A stretch of 64,000 bases of DNA, taken from Gammaproteobacteria bacterium (lineage in GTDB: Bacteria > Pseudomonadota > Gammaproteobacteria > Pseudomonadales > Halieaceae). How positions within the stretch are numbered: position 1 is the first letter of the stretch; each line of letters starts with the position of its first letter. The stretch lies in assembly GCA_030427085.1 (NCBI GenBank), contig JAUHXH010000001.1, positions 248,001 to 312,000 of the forward strand. Direction: 5' to 3'. A program made the translations under genes and the position numbers. The notes below the pieces were generated by a model. It was not told where the DNA came from. It worked only from the letters and a program-made list of their open reading frames with translations, and did not search any database. Below, piece by piece: positions 1 to 8,487 of this stretch.

Positions 1-370
1 CGTAGCCGCATTCGTCACGGTACTCGGTGAGGCGATAAAAAGTGCGGAAGTACTCGCTGTCGCGAAATCCGGCAGGTGCGAGGTGTCGCATCCGGAAGCA
101 CCCAAAGCGCTGCTGGTTTGCCCCGGCCTGATAGAAGGGGTCCAGCAGGAAGGCACCGCGACGGTACAGGTCAAGATTGCTGCCGCCGTCCGCGCGGGGC
201 CGGAAGTATTCGATTTCCGGCATTTCGCCGCGGGCGTAGTACACCACCGTGGCATCGCTCAGTGGTGCCAGGGCATGTATTAACGCGACCAAGTCTTCGC
301 AGAATCGACCTTGTTTGCCCGCGTTAAGGATCGTTGCCAGCTTGTCGCTGTAATCGGAGAGGTATGACAT
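1..370 (-). CDS. LuxR-type transcriptional regulator, N-terminal part (cut by window edge)
   Basis: The frame opens with ATG at 368-370 and runs off the left edge after about 123 codons. The visible part reads as the N-terminal sensing domain of a LuxR-family regulator. It holds the blocks FLLDPFYQA, RHLAP and SEYFRTFYRLTEYRDECG, which resemble the conserved stretch of GAF-like domains in solo LuxR proteins. The C-terminal helix-turn-helix would lie outside the window, so the DNA-binding half is not seen. It is the last gene before the cytochrome oxidase operon on the same strand, 53 nt beyond the SCO1 stop. Co-transcription is possible but not shown. Confidence 0.7.
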   Translation of the reverse strand, partial: MSYLSDYSDKLATILNAGKQGRFCEDLVALIHALAPLSDATVVYYARGEMPEIEYFRPRADGGSNLDLYRRGAFLLDPFYQAGANQQRFGCFRMRHLAPAGFRDSEYFRTFYRLTEYRDECGY

Positions 371-423
371 GGGCTGCAAGTGTACCCGCTAGCGGCCCCG
401 TGGAGCTAATTTTGCCAGTCGCC

Positions 424-1113
424 TCAGTCTGAGGTGATCGCAGCGATGTATTCGCGCACAGCCAGGTAGTCCTTGCGCAGCGTTGTCTCGTTGAAGCTGT
501 GTGTTCCGGGCGCGGGATTGTCGGGTTTGAAAATTGCCTGCAGTTCGCCCGCTGGATTTACCAGCAACAGGGAGACGCCGTGGCTCACCTGATAATCAGT
601 GGAATCCGGTGCTGAGTCGGGGTAAGGCGCCAGGGTAGCGCTGATTCCGAGACTGCGCTCGAAGGGCAGGTGGGGGTTTGCCGGGTCGTCGGCATGGGTG
701 AGCCCAATGAAGTCGGGGTCAAAGTAGGGCACATACTGCGCGAGCCGCGCGCTGTCGTCGCGGCGGTGGTCCACGGTGTAGAACAGTACCGACAGGTCGT
801 TGGCAGCACCTGCCTCGCGCAGTTCCCCCACCATGTTTCCCAGTGTGTGAAGCGTGGTGGGGCAGATGTCGGGGCAGGCAGTGAATCCGTAGGACACGAG
901 GTGCCAGTTGCCGATCAGGTCATCGTTGGAAAACGCATCCCCGTGATGGTCAATCAGCGTAAAGGGCGCCAGGGAACGGCCCTCGGGCAGCAGTACGCCC
1001 TGAATGATTGGCGGATCGAGGGGGCGGTTCAACAGCACCGCAGCGGCTACCGCCACCACCGCGAGGTTGGCGACGATAAAGCCCAGTGCCATGCCCCAGC
1101 GACTGTTCACCAC
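424..1113 (-). CDS. SCO1/SenC-family copper chaperone for cytochrome oxidase
   Basis: This 229-residue protein has one N-terminal membrane anchor (about residues 9-28) and a thioredoxin-like periplasmic domain. The copper site is complete: CPDIC gives Cys80 and Cys84, and the distal histidine is His168 in VSHGVSLL. The TVDHRRDD block (about 113-120) is also typical. SCO proteins deliver copper to the CuA centre of subunit II. It is the last gene of the oxidase operon and starts 10 nt after subunit IV. The start is GTG with a GAGG box 7 nt upstream, and a second GTG follows immediately. Its place beside an oxidase with an intact CuA site supports the role. Confidence 0.93.
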   Translation of the reverse strand: MVNSRWGMALGFIVANLAVVAVAAAVLLNRPLDPPIIQGVLLPEGRSLAPFTLIDHHGDAFSNDDLIGNWHLVSYGFTACPDICPTTLHTLGNMVGELREAGAANDLSVLFYTVDHRRDDSARLAQYVPYFDPDFIGLTHADDPANPHLPFERSLGISATLAPYPDSAPDSTDYQVSHGVSLLLVNPAGELQAIFKPDNPAPGTHSFNETTLRKDYLAVREYIAAITSD

Positions 1114-1122
1114 AAACGAGCC

Positions 1123-1476
1123 TCAGTGCGCCGGTGGCGGCAAGGGTAGTGCGTTGGGGTCCCGGTCGAAGTAGAAGAAGCGCGTGAGTTCGGTGTAGTC
1201 GCCCTCGATGGCCATCAAAATGATCAACACCACAATGGCCAGTGTCGGCAGGAATAACACGTACTTCAGGGACAGCCGTTCCCACTGCAGGTGCATGAAA
1301 ATGGCAATGATGAAGCCCGCTTTCAGGAACATGAAGATCAGGATCAGGGACCAGCGCAGGTAGCCCTGAAACTGGAAGTAGTCCACCAGGTAGGACAGGG
1401 TGCTCAGTACAAACAGCAGCAACCAGATCTTGAGATAAATGCCCAGGGGATGCTGCTGACCGGCGGTATCGCTCAT
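1123..1476 (-). CDS. Cytochrome c oxidase subunit IV family protein
   Basis: This small 117-residue membrane protein has three hydrophobic segments (about residues 13-33, 38-60 and 72-90), the pattern of prokaryotic COX4-type subunits. The first half has the LKIWLLLF and FLKAGFIIAIFMHLQWE stretches common in this family. The ATG at 1474-1476 has a GAGGTGA box upstream. It sits between subunit III and the SCO1 gene with gaps of 13 and 9 nt, so it belongs to the same transcript. These subunits are not catalytic and are thought to stabilise the complex. The call rests on size, topology and position as much as on sequence. Confidence 0.85.
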   Translation of the reverse strand: MSDTAGQQHPLGIYLKIWLLLFVLSTLSYLVDYFQFQGYLRWSLILIFMFLKAGFIIAIFMHLQWERLSLKYVLFLPTLAIVVLIILMAIEGDYTELTRFFYFDRDPNALPLPPPAH

Positions 1477-1489
1477 GGTCTCACCTCAT

Positions 1490-2173
1490 TCACCAGAGAT
1501 AGTAAAACGCGAAAATAAAGACCCACACCAGGTCCACGAAGTGCCAGTACAGCCCGGCAATTTCGACGATGTCATAGCCCTTCTGGTCGTAATCCCCGCG
1601 GGCCACCTTGCGCGCCACAATGGCCAGGTAAATAACCCCGGCGGATACGTGCAAACCGTGGAAACCGGTGATCATGAAAAAGGTTGAGCCGAACTGGGCG
1701 GCCCCCATGGGGTTGCCCCAGGGCCTGACGCCTTCGTCCACAATCAGCTTGGTCCACTCAAACGCCTGCATGCCCACAAACGATGCACCCAACAAAGCTG
1801 TGGCCGTGATCAGCATGACGGTTTTGCGTTTGTCACCCCGATAGGCGTAGTTCACCGCCAGCGCCATGGTGCCGGAAGAGGTAATCAACACGAATGTCAT
1901 GATCGCGATGAGGATCAACGGCATGTGATTGCCAAAGATAGTGAGGGCAAAAACCTCGCTGGGATTGGGCCAGGGATCGGTGGCGGAGATCCGCACCGTC
2001 ATGTAGCCGGTGAGGAAAATACTGAAAATAAAGGTGTCGCTGAGCAGGAAGATCCACATCATCAACTTGCCCCAGGGCATGTCGAAGGCCTGCTTGTCCG
2101 ATGCCCAGTCGGCGACTACACCGCCAAGTCCGGGCTCTTCGAAACTGCTGGTACCTGCTGGATCCGTGCTCAT
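1490..2173 (-). CDS. ctaE: Cytochrome c oxidase subunit III
   Basis: This 227-residue integral membrane protein has about five to six membrane spans. It carries typical heme-copper oxidase subunit III blocks: WIFLLSDTFIFS near residue 40, QAFEW near 133, FFMITGFHGLHV near 165 and the C-terminal GLYWHFVDLVWVFIF. The FHGLHV and WHFVD histidines are family hallmarks. ATG at 2171-2173 is preceded by GGAG. It is the second of two adjacent subunit III-type genes and the more canonical of the pair. The arrangement subunit II, I, III, III resembles the alternative oxidase operon coxMNOP known from Bradyrhizobium. The protein does not bind heme and supports proton uptake and stability of subunit I. 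Confidence 0.92.
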   Translation of the reverse strand: MSTDPAGTSSFEEPGLGGVVADWASDKQAFDMPWGKLMMWIFLLSDTFIFSIFLTGYMTVRISATDPWPNPSEVFALTIFGNHMPLILIAIMTFVLITSSGTMALAVNYAYRGDKRKTVMLITATALLGASFVGMQAFEWTKLIVDEGVRPWGNPMGAAQFGSTFFMITGFHGLHVSAGVIYLAIVARKVARGDYDQKGYDIVEIAGLYWHFVDLVWVFIFAFYYLW

Positions 2174-2182
2174 GTCGGGCTC

Positions 2183-2866
2183 CTAGAAACCGCACAGGGC
2201 GGCGAGGGTGTTGATGGTTTCCGGCTTGCTGGACAACAGGGCAAACAGCACCAGCCACACCACCAGCAGGAAGTGCCAGTAGGTGGTACATAACTGGAGA
2301 GGGCCCGCCAGGGTATCCGGGCGCTCGTCGTACCACACCCGGAACACCACATTCGCCAGCACCACCAGGCCACCGAGCAAGTGCAAACCGTGCACGGCGG
2401 TCAGCAGGTAGAAATAGCTGTTGGCGGGATTGGTGCCCACGTAGAAACCCAGCGCCTGCAGGTATTGCCACAGATAAAGCTGCGCCAACAAAAACAGCAG
2501 GGTGAAAAACACTGCGGCACTGATGCCGGTGATGGCGCCTCGCAGTGCATTACGCTGCGCACTGATCAGTCCGAACTGCATGGCGGCGGAACTCAGGGCG
2601 AGGAAACCGGTGTTGATCCAGAGGCGGCTGGTGTCCGTGAAAGGCTGCCAGGGTGCGCCGGCCAGCGCCTGGAAGTCGGGGTATTGGGAGCGCGACAGGA
2701 AGGTGATGATGAACAGGAAAAACAGCACGCTGACAATGGTCATCACGAATCGCAGTGCAATTCGCGCCGCCGCGAGTTGATCGGTCTCCAGTGGAATAGC
2801 TGCGGCAGTGCCGCCGGTATCGGGCGTCAACCAGGGCTTTTGGCCCAGCGTCTCGAAGAATTTCAT
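2183..2866 (-). CDS. Second cytochrome c oxidase subunit III-like protein
   Basis: This 227-residue membrane protein is related to heme-copper oxidase subunit III but diverged from its downstream neighbour. It has the blocks YFYLLTAVHGLHLLGG near residues 150-165 and TTYWHFLLVVWLVLFALL near 193-210. The N-terminal 30 residues are soluble, and about five membrane spans follow. Its ATG overlaps the end of the subunit I gene by 4 nt (ATGA), which suggests translational coupling. It lies in the position of the first of two subunit III genes in coxMNOP-type operons. Whether both are in one complex or substitute for each other cannot be told from the sequence. Confidence 0.87.
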   Translation of the reverse strand: MKFFETLGQKPWLTPDTGGTAAAIPLETDQLAAARIALRFVMTIVSVLFFLFIITFLSRSQYPDFQALAGAPWQPFTDTSRLWINTGFLALSSAAMQFGLISAQRNALRGAITGISAAVFFTLLFLLAQLYLWQYLQALGFYVGTNPANSYFYLLTAVHGLHLLGGLVVLANVVFRVWYDERPDTLAGPLQLCTTYWHFLLVVWLVLFALLSSKPETINTLAALCGF

Positions 2867-4623
2867 GCGTGTGCTTCCTCCTCGCCGGCAGTGCCTTCTT
2901 CCGCGCTCACCGGATGATTCTGCGGAATGTAATCTTCCGGTGCACCGGGCACGCTGTAGTCATAAGCCCAGCGATACACGGTTGGTAATTCTGGCCCCCA
3001 GTTGCCGTGATGGGGTGGAACGTCGGGGGTTTGCCATTCCAGCGATGTGGCGTGCCAGGGGTTGGGTTCGGCCTTTTTACCGTGGCGCATACTCCAGAAC
3101 ACGTTGTACAGGAAGAACAGCTGGCTCACGCCTACGATCAGAGCCGACACGGTAATTGAAGCGTTCAGTGACACCGCCGATTCGGGAATGAAGTCGGTGC
3201 TGCCCATGGCGAAATAGCGGCGCGGCACACCCAGGAAACCCAGGTAGTGCATCGGCAGATAAATGGCGTAGGTACCGAGGAAGGTAAACCAGAAATGCAG
3301 TTTGCCGAGGGTCTCGTTAAACATCCGCCCCGTCATCAAGGGGTACCAGTGATAAATCGCCGCGAACAACACCATGATCGGCGACACACCCATCACCATG
3401 TGGAAGTGTGCAACCACAAAATAGGTGTCGGACAGGGGCAGGTCGATGGTGACGTTGCCGAGGAATAATCCGGTCAGCCCGCCGTGGGTAAAGGTGAAAA
3501 TAAAACCGATCGCAAACAGCATCGGCACGGTCAGGTGAATATTGCCCTGCCACAGGGTCAGCACCCAGTTATACACTTTGAGCGCCGTTGGCACGGCGAT
3601 GATCAGCGTGGTGGTAGCGAAGAAGAAACCGAAGGCAGGGTGCATGCCGCTGACGTACATGTGGTGGGCCCACACGATGAAACTCAGGCCACCGATGGCC
3701 ACGATCGCCCATACCATCATGCGATAACCGAAAATATTTTTGCGTGCGTGCGTTGCCAGTACATCAGACACCATGCCGAAGGCGGGCAGGGCAACGATAT
3801 ACACTTCGGGGTGGCCGAAGAACCAGAACAGGTGCTGGAACAGCACCGGGCTGCCGCCGGTGTAGTCCAGGTTTTCACCCAGAGACACCAGCGCCGGCAT
3901 GAAGAAACTGGTGCCGATCACCTTGTCCAGCATCATCATGATGGCACTGACCAGCAGGGCCGGAAAGGCCAGCAGGCCCAGTACTGTAGCGGTAAAAATG
4001 CCCCAGATGGTGAGTGGCATACGCATCAGGGTCATGCCGCGGGTGCGCGCCTGCAGCACCGTGGTGACGTAGTTCAGGCCACCCATGGTGAAGGCAACGA
4101 TGAAAATCGCCAGTGAGGCGAGCATCAGAATAATGCCCCAGTCGTAGCCGGGTGTGCCCTGCAAAATGGCTTGCGGTGGGTAAAGTGTCCAGCCCGCGCC
4201 TGTCGGCCCACCTGGCACGAAAAAACTCGCCAGCAACACGATCACCGACAGCAAGTAGGTCCAGTAGCTGAGCATGTTCATGTAGGGGAATACCATATCC
4301 CGCGCGCCGATCATCAGCGGGATCAGGTAGTTGCCAAAGCCGCCCAGCAACAGTGCCGTGAGCAGGTAAATCACCATGATCATGCCGTGCATGGTGACGA
4401 ACTGCAGGTAAGCGTTGGGGTCGATGAAGTCGAAGGTGTCCGGAAAGCCCAGTTGCAGGCGCATCAGGCCGGACAGCACCAGTGCCACCAGTCCGACGAA
4501 GATGGCGGTAAGCCCGTACTGGATGGCGATAACCTTGTGATCCTGGCTCCAGATGTATTTGGTAATAAAAGTATCTGGATCGTGCAGTTCGTCGGGTTGG
4601 TCGGCAATCGCTACGTGTTGCAT
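2863..4623 (-). CDS. ctaD: Cytochrome c oxidase subunit I (A1-type heme-copper oxidase)
   Basis: This 586-residue catalytic subunit has about 12 membrane spans and a complete active site. Visible ligands are His79 (low-spin heme, in MHGMIM), His271 and Tyr275 in GHPEVY with Glu273 of the D-channel, His320-His321 for CuB, His406 for the high-spin heme, and His408 for the low-spin heme in VVAHFHMVMG. GHPEVY marks the A1 subfamily of aa3-type oxidases. It reduces oxygen to water and pumps protons across the inner membrane. It is the second gene of the operon, 27 nt after subunit II, and its stop overlaps the next start. The C-terminal tail of about 60 residues is acidic and soluble. Confidence 0.97.
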   Translation of the reverse strand: MQHVAIADQPDELHDPDTFITKYIWSQDHKVIAIQYGLTAIFVGLVALVLSGLMRLQLGFPDTFDFIDPNAYLQFVTMHGMIMVIYLLTALLLGGFGNYLIPLMIGARDMVFPYMNMLSYWTYLLSVIVLLASFFVPGGPTGAGWTLYPPQAILQGTPGYDWGIILMLASLAIFIVAFTMGGLNYVTTVLQARTRGMTLMRMPLTIWGIFTATVLGLLAFPALLVSAIMMMLDKVIGTSFFMPALVSLGENLDYTGGSPVLFQHLFWFFGHPEVYIVALPAFGMVSDVLATHARKNIFGYRMMVWAIVAIGGLSFIVWAHHMYVSGMHPAFGFFFATTTLIIAVPTALKVYNWVLTLWQGNIHLTVPMLFAIGFIFTFTHGGLTGLFLGNVTIDLPLSDTYFVVAHFHMVMGVSPIMVLFAAIYHWYPLMTGRMFNETLGKLHFWFTFLGTYAIYLPMHYLGFLGVPRRYFAMGSTDFIPESAVSLNASITVSALIVGVSQLFFLYNVFWSMRHGKKAEPNPWHATSLEWQTPDVPPHHGNWGPELPTVYRWAYDYSVPGAPEDYIPQNHPVSAEEGTAGEEEAHA

Positions 4624-4650
4624 GCTGGTTCCTCGCTCCCTGGGGCGGCT

Positions 4651-6003
4651 TTACAGTGTGTTGAGATAAGCGAGCAGGTCATTGACCGACTGCTCATCCT
4701 GTAAGGCCCGCGCCATCAGCACCATCTGGTGGCCGTAGTTGTCGCGCTGGTCACTGCCTCTAATACCCTGGCGGAAATTGTCCAGTTGCCGTTTCAGGTA
4801 CCAGTCCTGCTGGCCGGCGAGCCGGGGTGCCTGGAGTGCGTAGTTGCCTTGTGCTTGAGCTCCGTGACAGGCGCCGCAAGTGGTGTAGTGGCTCGCGCCA
4901 GCCTTGGGGTTACCGGGCAGGGTAGAGGCTGGCGCCGCTGCGGGCAGGCTATCGAGATAGGCGGTGACATTCCGTACGGACTGCTCATCCGGCAGCATAT
5001 TCGCCATCGGCGCCATTTGCTGACCGTAGGTATCCTCCGGGTGGGCGCCACGGATACCGCTGCGGTAGTGGGCCAGTTGGCGGGCGATGTACCAGTCCGG
5101 CAAGCCGGCCAGCGCGGGTGCGTTCAGCGCTTCATTGCCTTCACCCTGGGCGCCGTGACAGGCGGCACAAGTGGCGTATTGGCCCTGCCCGGCAACGGCG
5201 TCACCCGGTGGAATGCCCTGGATTTCACTCCAGGTGGGTTGCTCGCCCAGCCAACTCTGGAAGTCCTCGTTGCTGTCTACCACCACGTAACCGCGCATCG
5301 CGTAGTGGGCGATGCCGCACAGCTCCATGCACAGCACATCAAACTTACCGGTGCGGGTGGGGGTGAACCAGACGTAACTGACATGGCCTGGCACCAGATC
5401 CATTTTTACGCGGAACTGTGGCACCGCGAAGTCGTGCAGCACATCGCGAGAGCGCAGCAGCAGTTTTACCGGACGATCCAGCGGGAGATGTAATTCGTTG
5501 CTGCGTACCAGAACGTCGTCGGCCCCGGCGGGATCGTCGGGCGCCATGCCGAAGGGATTGTCGGGCCCGATCCAGCGGGCATCGACGGCGCCTAATTTGC
5601 CGTCCTCACCAGGGAAACGGTAGGACCATTGCCACTGTTCACCCAGCACCTCTACCTGGTCAGCGTCTTCGGGCACCTTGACGAAGTCGGCCCAGACCAC
5701 CAGTCCGGGTGCCAGCATGGCGACCACGCCCACGGTAGTGATGATGGTCAACCACCATTCCAGCTTTTTGTTTTCCGGCTCATAGTGCGCACGGCGCTTG
5801 GGGTTGTGCCGGTAGCGGTACACGGCGTAGGCCATGAACAGATTGACCGCAATGAACACGGCGCCGGTGATCCAGAAGGTGACATCGATGGTGGTGTCTA
5901 TCGTGTCCCAATTGGAGGCGAGGGGGGTAAACCACCAGGGGCTGAGAAAATGAAACAGCACGGAGCCGATCACCAGCAGGACCAGCACGATGGCTAATTT
6001 CAT
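4651..6003 (-). CDS. ctaC: Cytochrome c oxidase subunit II with two fused cytochrome c domains
   Basis: This 450-residue protein starts at ATG 6001-6003 behind a strong GGAGGTAAT box; the frame is open further upstream but without a good site. Two membrane helices (about 3-23 and 43-63, with a further span near 84-105) precede a cupredoxin domain. Its CuA ligands are all present: His190, Cys225, Glu227, Cys229, His233 and Met236. After residue 265 come two tandem cytochrome c domains, with CAACH at 279-283 and CGACH at 376-380. The two domains look like a duplication. Each is followed by GAQ and later by a methionine-rich stretch that could give the sixth ligand. It takes electrons from a soluble donor and passes them to subunit I. 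It is the first gene of the operon. Confidence 0.95.
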   Translation of the reverse strand: MKLAIVLVLLVIGSVLFHFLSPWWFTPLASNWDTIDTTIDVTFWITGAVFIAVNLFMAYAVYRYRHNPKRRAHYEPENKKLEWWLTIITTVGVVAMLAPGLVVWADFVKVPEDADQVEVLGEQWQWSYRFPGEDGKLGAVDARWIGPDNPFGMAPDDPAGADDVLVRSNELHLPLDRPVKLLLRSRDVLHDFAVPQFRVKMDLVPGHVSYVWFTPTRTGKFDVLCMELCGIAHYAMRGYVVVDSNEDFQSWLGEQPTWSEIQGIPPGDAVAGQGQYATCAACHGAQGEGNEALNAPALAGLPDWYIARQLAHYRSGIRGAHPEDTYGQQMAPMANMLPDEQSVRNVTAYLDSLPAAAPASTLPGNPKAGASHYTTCGACHGAQAQGNYALQAPRLAGQQDWYLKRQLDNFRQGIRGSDQRDNYGHQMVLMARALQDEQSVNDLLAYLNTL

Positions 6004-6150
6004 ATTACCTCCGTATCGGCGTTTTATTGTTGTTGCTCTAAACCACAAACCGGCTGAAGGTAAACGGCCGGTCCACGTCCCTCACCCGATTGCGGAGTGG
6101 GAGAGGTCGCCCGTGAAGCGCACGGGCAACGCTGTATTTACTTCACGCCG

Positions 6151-6705
6151 TCAGGGCGCTGCTTTCATAAACTTGGTCCAGGTGTTCTGCGCACCCACTA
6201 CCCAACGCGGCGTGGAGCTCCCTTCGCCGGCGTCTTCCAGTTTGGGGTGTCGCCGGGCTACTTCCTGGAGGATGGACTCCTGTTCCGGGTCGATGTCGAC
6301 AAACAATACATGCCGGCCGGCTTTTAAATCATCCTGGAAGCGGCGGAAGTCCACGTGGGGTTCCTGGATGCCGATCAGGCCGCCTTCCCAGGTGCAAAAG
6401 CCCAGCACCACAATGGCGAGGAAGATAGGGGGAACCCAGGTAATGGTTTCGGTAATGCCAGTCAGCCATGCAATGCCGAGTACTGCCGCGGCGCATACCA
6501 CGCCCACGACGGCACCCATTTCGGTACCGTGGACCACATCCTTTTTAAGGACAGCCTCTACTTCGTGTAAATGGTGTAGTTCGACACCCGCATCGTCCTC
6601 GGACAGGACATGGATTTGCGGTGTTGTGACACCGGCATTTTCCAGGTCACGTTCGACGGCTTCGAGATCGTCCAGATCTTCGCTGACAAAATAATGGCGT
6701 TTCAT
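6151..6705 (-). CDS. Conserved hypothetical two-span membrane protein (DUF1269/stress-protein-like)
   Basis: This 184-residue protein starts at ATG 6703-6705 with GGAGG upstream. The open frame extends 41 codons further, but that part has no site and no family character. Residues 1-55 form a soluble alpha/beta domain that opens KRHYFVSEDLDDLEAVERDL, like general-stress-type domains that precede membrane hairpins. Two hydrophobic segments follow (about 66-83 and 90-107), then a C-terminal soluble part rich in acidic residues. I do not recognise a specific function. It lies 148 nt upstream of the oxidase operon on the same strand. The gap contains a GCCCGTG/CACGGGC hairpin at 6109-6127, so transcription may be partly separate. 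Confidence 0.65.
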   Translation of the reverse strand: MKRHYFVSEDLDDLEAVERDLENAGVTTPQIHVLSEDDAGVELHHLHEVEAVLKKDVVHGTEMGAVVGVVCAAAVLGIAWLTGITETITWVPPIFLAIVVLGFCTWEGGLIGIQEPHVDFRRFQDDLKAGRHVLFVDIDPEQESILQEVARRHPKLEDAGEGSSTPRWVVGAQNTWTKFMKAAP

Positions 6706-7220
6706 ACAGCGCACTCCCTCCAGGTCATTACAACCGAGAATCAGCAAGACGCTGTATGGGTGAGACACGACAGCGCTTGCTGATAACTCACCTGCCGCCC
6801 AGTCGGACGGCGCCAAGTGAAACCGCACGCTTAGCGCTGTGACTCGACGTTCAAGCCGAGTATAGCACCGGGGAAAGTCGTGACCAGAGCCTGTAATGCG
6901 CTGTAATGGCGTAGAGCATTTTTAAGTCCGGTATCGTCTATACAGATGCATGTCATATATCTGAAACACTATAAAAACCGTCCTAAATTGCTGTTTATTC
7001 TGAAAATGAGCCGGCTTAGCGCGGAAAATTACTAGGTTTTAAGATTTATTTCTTCCAATGGGAATGTGTTTATAGATTAAAGGGTTTTAAAAACGCTTCT
7101 ACGCAGCGCCTGATTATCCGCTTGCATTGTGTCCCGAGACGGTGAAGCATAGGCGCCTCGACGCGGCACCTGGGTTGCCGAAATTTCCCTCGCAAGATCA
7201 GAGGCCGGACAACAAATAAC
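6706..7220. other. Intergenic region with an AT-rich core, no gene seen
   Basis: No credible coding frame fills this 515-bp gap. Its middle part (about 6915-7095) is far richer in A+T than the rest of the window; 7021-7080 has 17 G or C in 60. It probably holds promoters for the divergent genes on either side. TATACA and TATAT runs occur near 6950-6960. No clear operator or riboswitch was found. Confidence 0.6.
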
Positions 7221-7994
7221 GTGGCTCAACAATCCATCTATGTGAACGATTCCGGGCCCGCCGAGGCCACAAATAGTGCTGCTTTTCTGCTCCTGCACGG
7301 GGCAGGGCTGAACGGCAGTGTTTGGCAGGGTGTTGCGCAAGGGCTGGCATCGACGGGGCGGCGAGCGCTGGTGCCGGATTTTCCCGGCCATGGTCGTTCC
7401 GGAGATGATCCTTTAACGACCATCGAAGCCATGGCCGACAGCCTTGCCAGGATGTTGCCATTGCACACTTCGGATCCAGTGGTTGTGGTGGGCCACAGCA
7501 TGGGCAGTCTGGTCGCACTGGATTTTGCCGCCCGATACCCTGCCCTGGTGAGTTCGCTGGTGATGGTGGGGACCGCTGTTCCGATGCCAGTGGCGCCGTC
7601 CATTCTCGAGCGGGCGCAGGCCAATGATCCATCGGTGTATGTCACACTCGCGCGTTACGGCTTGGGGCCAGTTCATGTGAATGATGCCGGAGAGAGTCTG
7701 GGTAGTGGATTGTATGAAGCACAACTGGATCTGTTTCGGCACTGCGCTGATGGCGTCCTGTTCGCCGATATGAGCGCCTGCAACGACTACGTGCAGGGCC
7801 TGCACCGCGCTGCGCAAGTCACTTGCCCGTCGTATCTGATCCTGGGTGAGGAGGATCGACTGACCCCCGTGGTGAGTGCGCAGGGCTTGCTGGAAGCCTT
7901 ACAGTCGCCCACAGTCACCCGTGTGCCACAGGCGGGACATTCGTTGATGGCGGAAGCGCCCGCTGCGGTGCTCGAGGTACTACGGGCGCTCTGA
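7221..7994 (+). CDS. Alpha/beta-hydrolase fold protein
   Basis: This 257-residue soluble enzyme has a full alpha/beta-hydrolase signature. It has the oxyanion block LLLHGAG at 23-29, the nucleophile elbow GHSMGS with Ser93, the acid Asp212 in GEEDRLTP, and His240 in QAGHSLM. Length and motifs fit the broad esterase, lactonase and C-C hydrolase group, and the substrate cannot be named. The GTG start has no convincing ribosome site; a GAGG lies 16 nt upstream, so the true start could differ slightly. It stands alone on the plus strand, ending 18 nt before a convergent membrane-protein gene. Confidence 0.88.
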   Translation: MAQQSIYVNDSGPAEATNSAAFLLLHGAGLNGSVWQGVAQGLASTGRRALVPDFPGHGRSGDDPLTTIEAMADSLARMLPLHTSDPVVVVGHSMGSLVALDFAARYPALVSSLVMVGTAVPMPVAPSILERAQANDPSVYVTLARYGLGPVHVNDAGESLGSGLYEAQLDLFRHCADGVLFADMSACNDYVQGLHRAAQVTCPSYLILGEEDRLTPVVSAQGLLEALQSPTVTRVPQAGHSLMAEAPAAVLEVLRAL

Positions 7995-8012
7995 CAGTGC
8001 CGAAGAAGTTGC

Positions 8013-8438
8013 CTAGTTGCTGCTGGGCGCCGTCAGTTTGCGCCCGGCATCGATAGCCAACCAGCCCATCGGGATATATGCCAGCAGTAAATCCAGCATG
8101 TTGAACCACATCGGTGCCGGCAGCATCATCACATTCGCGATGCCACCTGCGAGGAAGAAGGCCGCTACCACCCAGGACAATAATGCACGGTTACCCGTTC
8201 CCACCAGAAAGGCGATCAGTGCGCCTACCCAGGTGCCCACCGCGTGGGCGAGGAAGGGAAAGATATAGTGCTTGGGCTCGAACAAATGCATGGAGGCGGC
8301 AAGGCTGTCCATGTCGGTGGGATCAACCCCGGGGGGCGGTGCCACCACACTGTGGCCCAGCACGATCAGCGCCATGTTGGCGCCTGAACCCAACACCAAC
8401 CCCAGTAGCACGGCGGCGATATTTCTGACGATGCTCAT
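8013..8438 (-). CDS. Small four-span membrane protein, function unknown
   Basis: This 141-residue protein has four hydrophobic segments (about residues 5-28, 60-80, 85-105 and 110-130) and a short polar tail. A proline-rich loop, APPPGVDPTDMDSL, joins the first two segments. The pattern is seen in uncharacterised membrane proteins of marine Proteobacteria, but I recognise no functional motif. ATG at 8436-8438 has only a weak upstream site. It lies 49 nt before the ppnN stop on the same strand, so it could be the upstream or a separate unit. Confidence 0.6.
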   Translation of the reverse strand: MSIVRNIAAVLLGLVLGSGANMALIVLGHSVVAPPPGVDPTDMDSLAASMHLFEPKHYIFPFLAHAVGTWVGALIAFLVGTGNRALLSWVVAAFFLAGGIANVMMLPAPMWFNMLDLLLAYIPMGWLAIDAGRKLTAPSSN

Positions 8439-8487
8439 ACGCTGCTCACAACGGTGAATCGTGTTTGCAGTGTAGCACCCGTCGTGA

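Noticed and set aside
7106-7156. GCGCCT...AGGCGC inverted repeat resembling an integron attC site
   Set aside because: The core sites GTTRRRY and RYYYAAC are absent, the arms are only 6 bp, and no integrase or cassette array is near.
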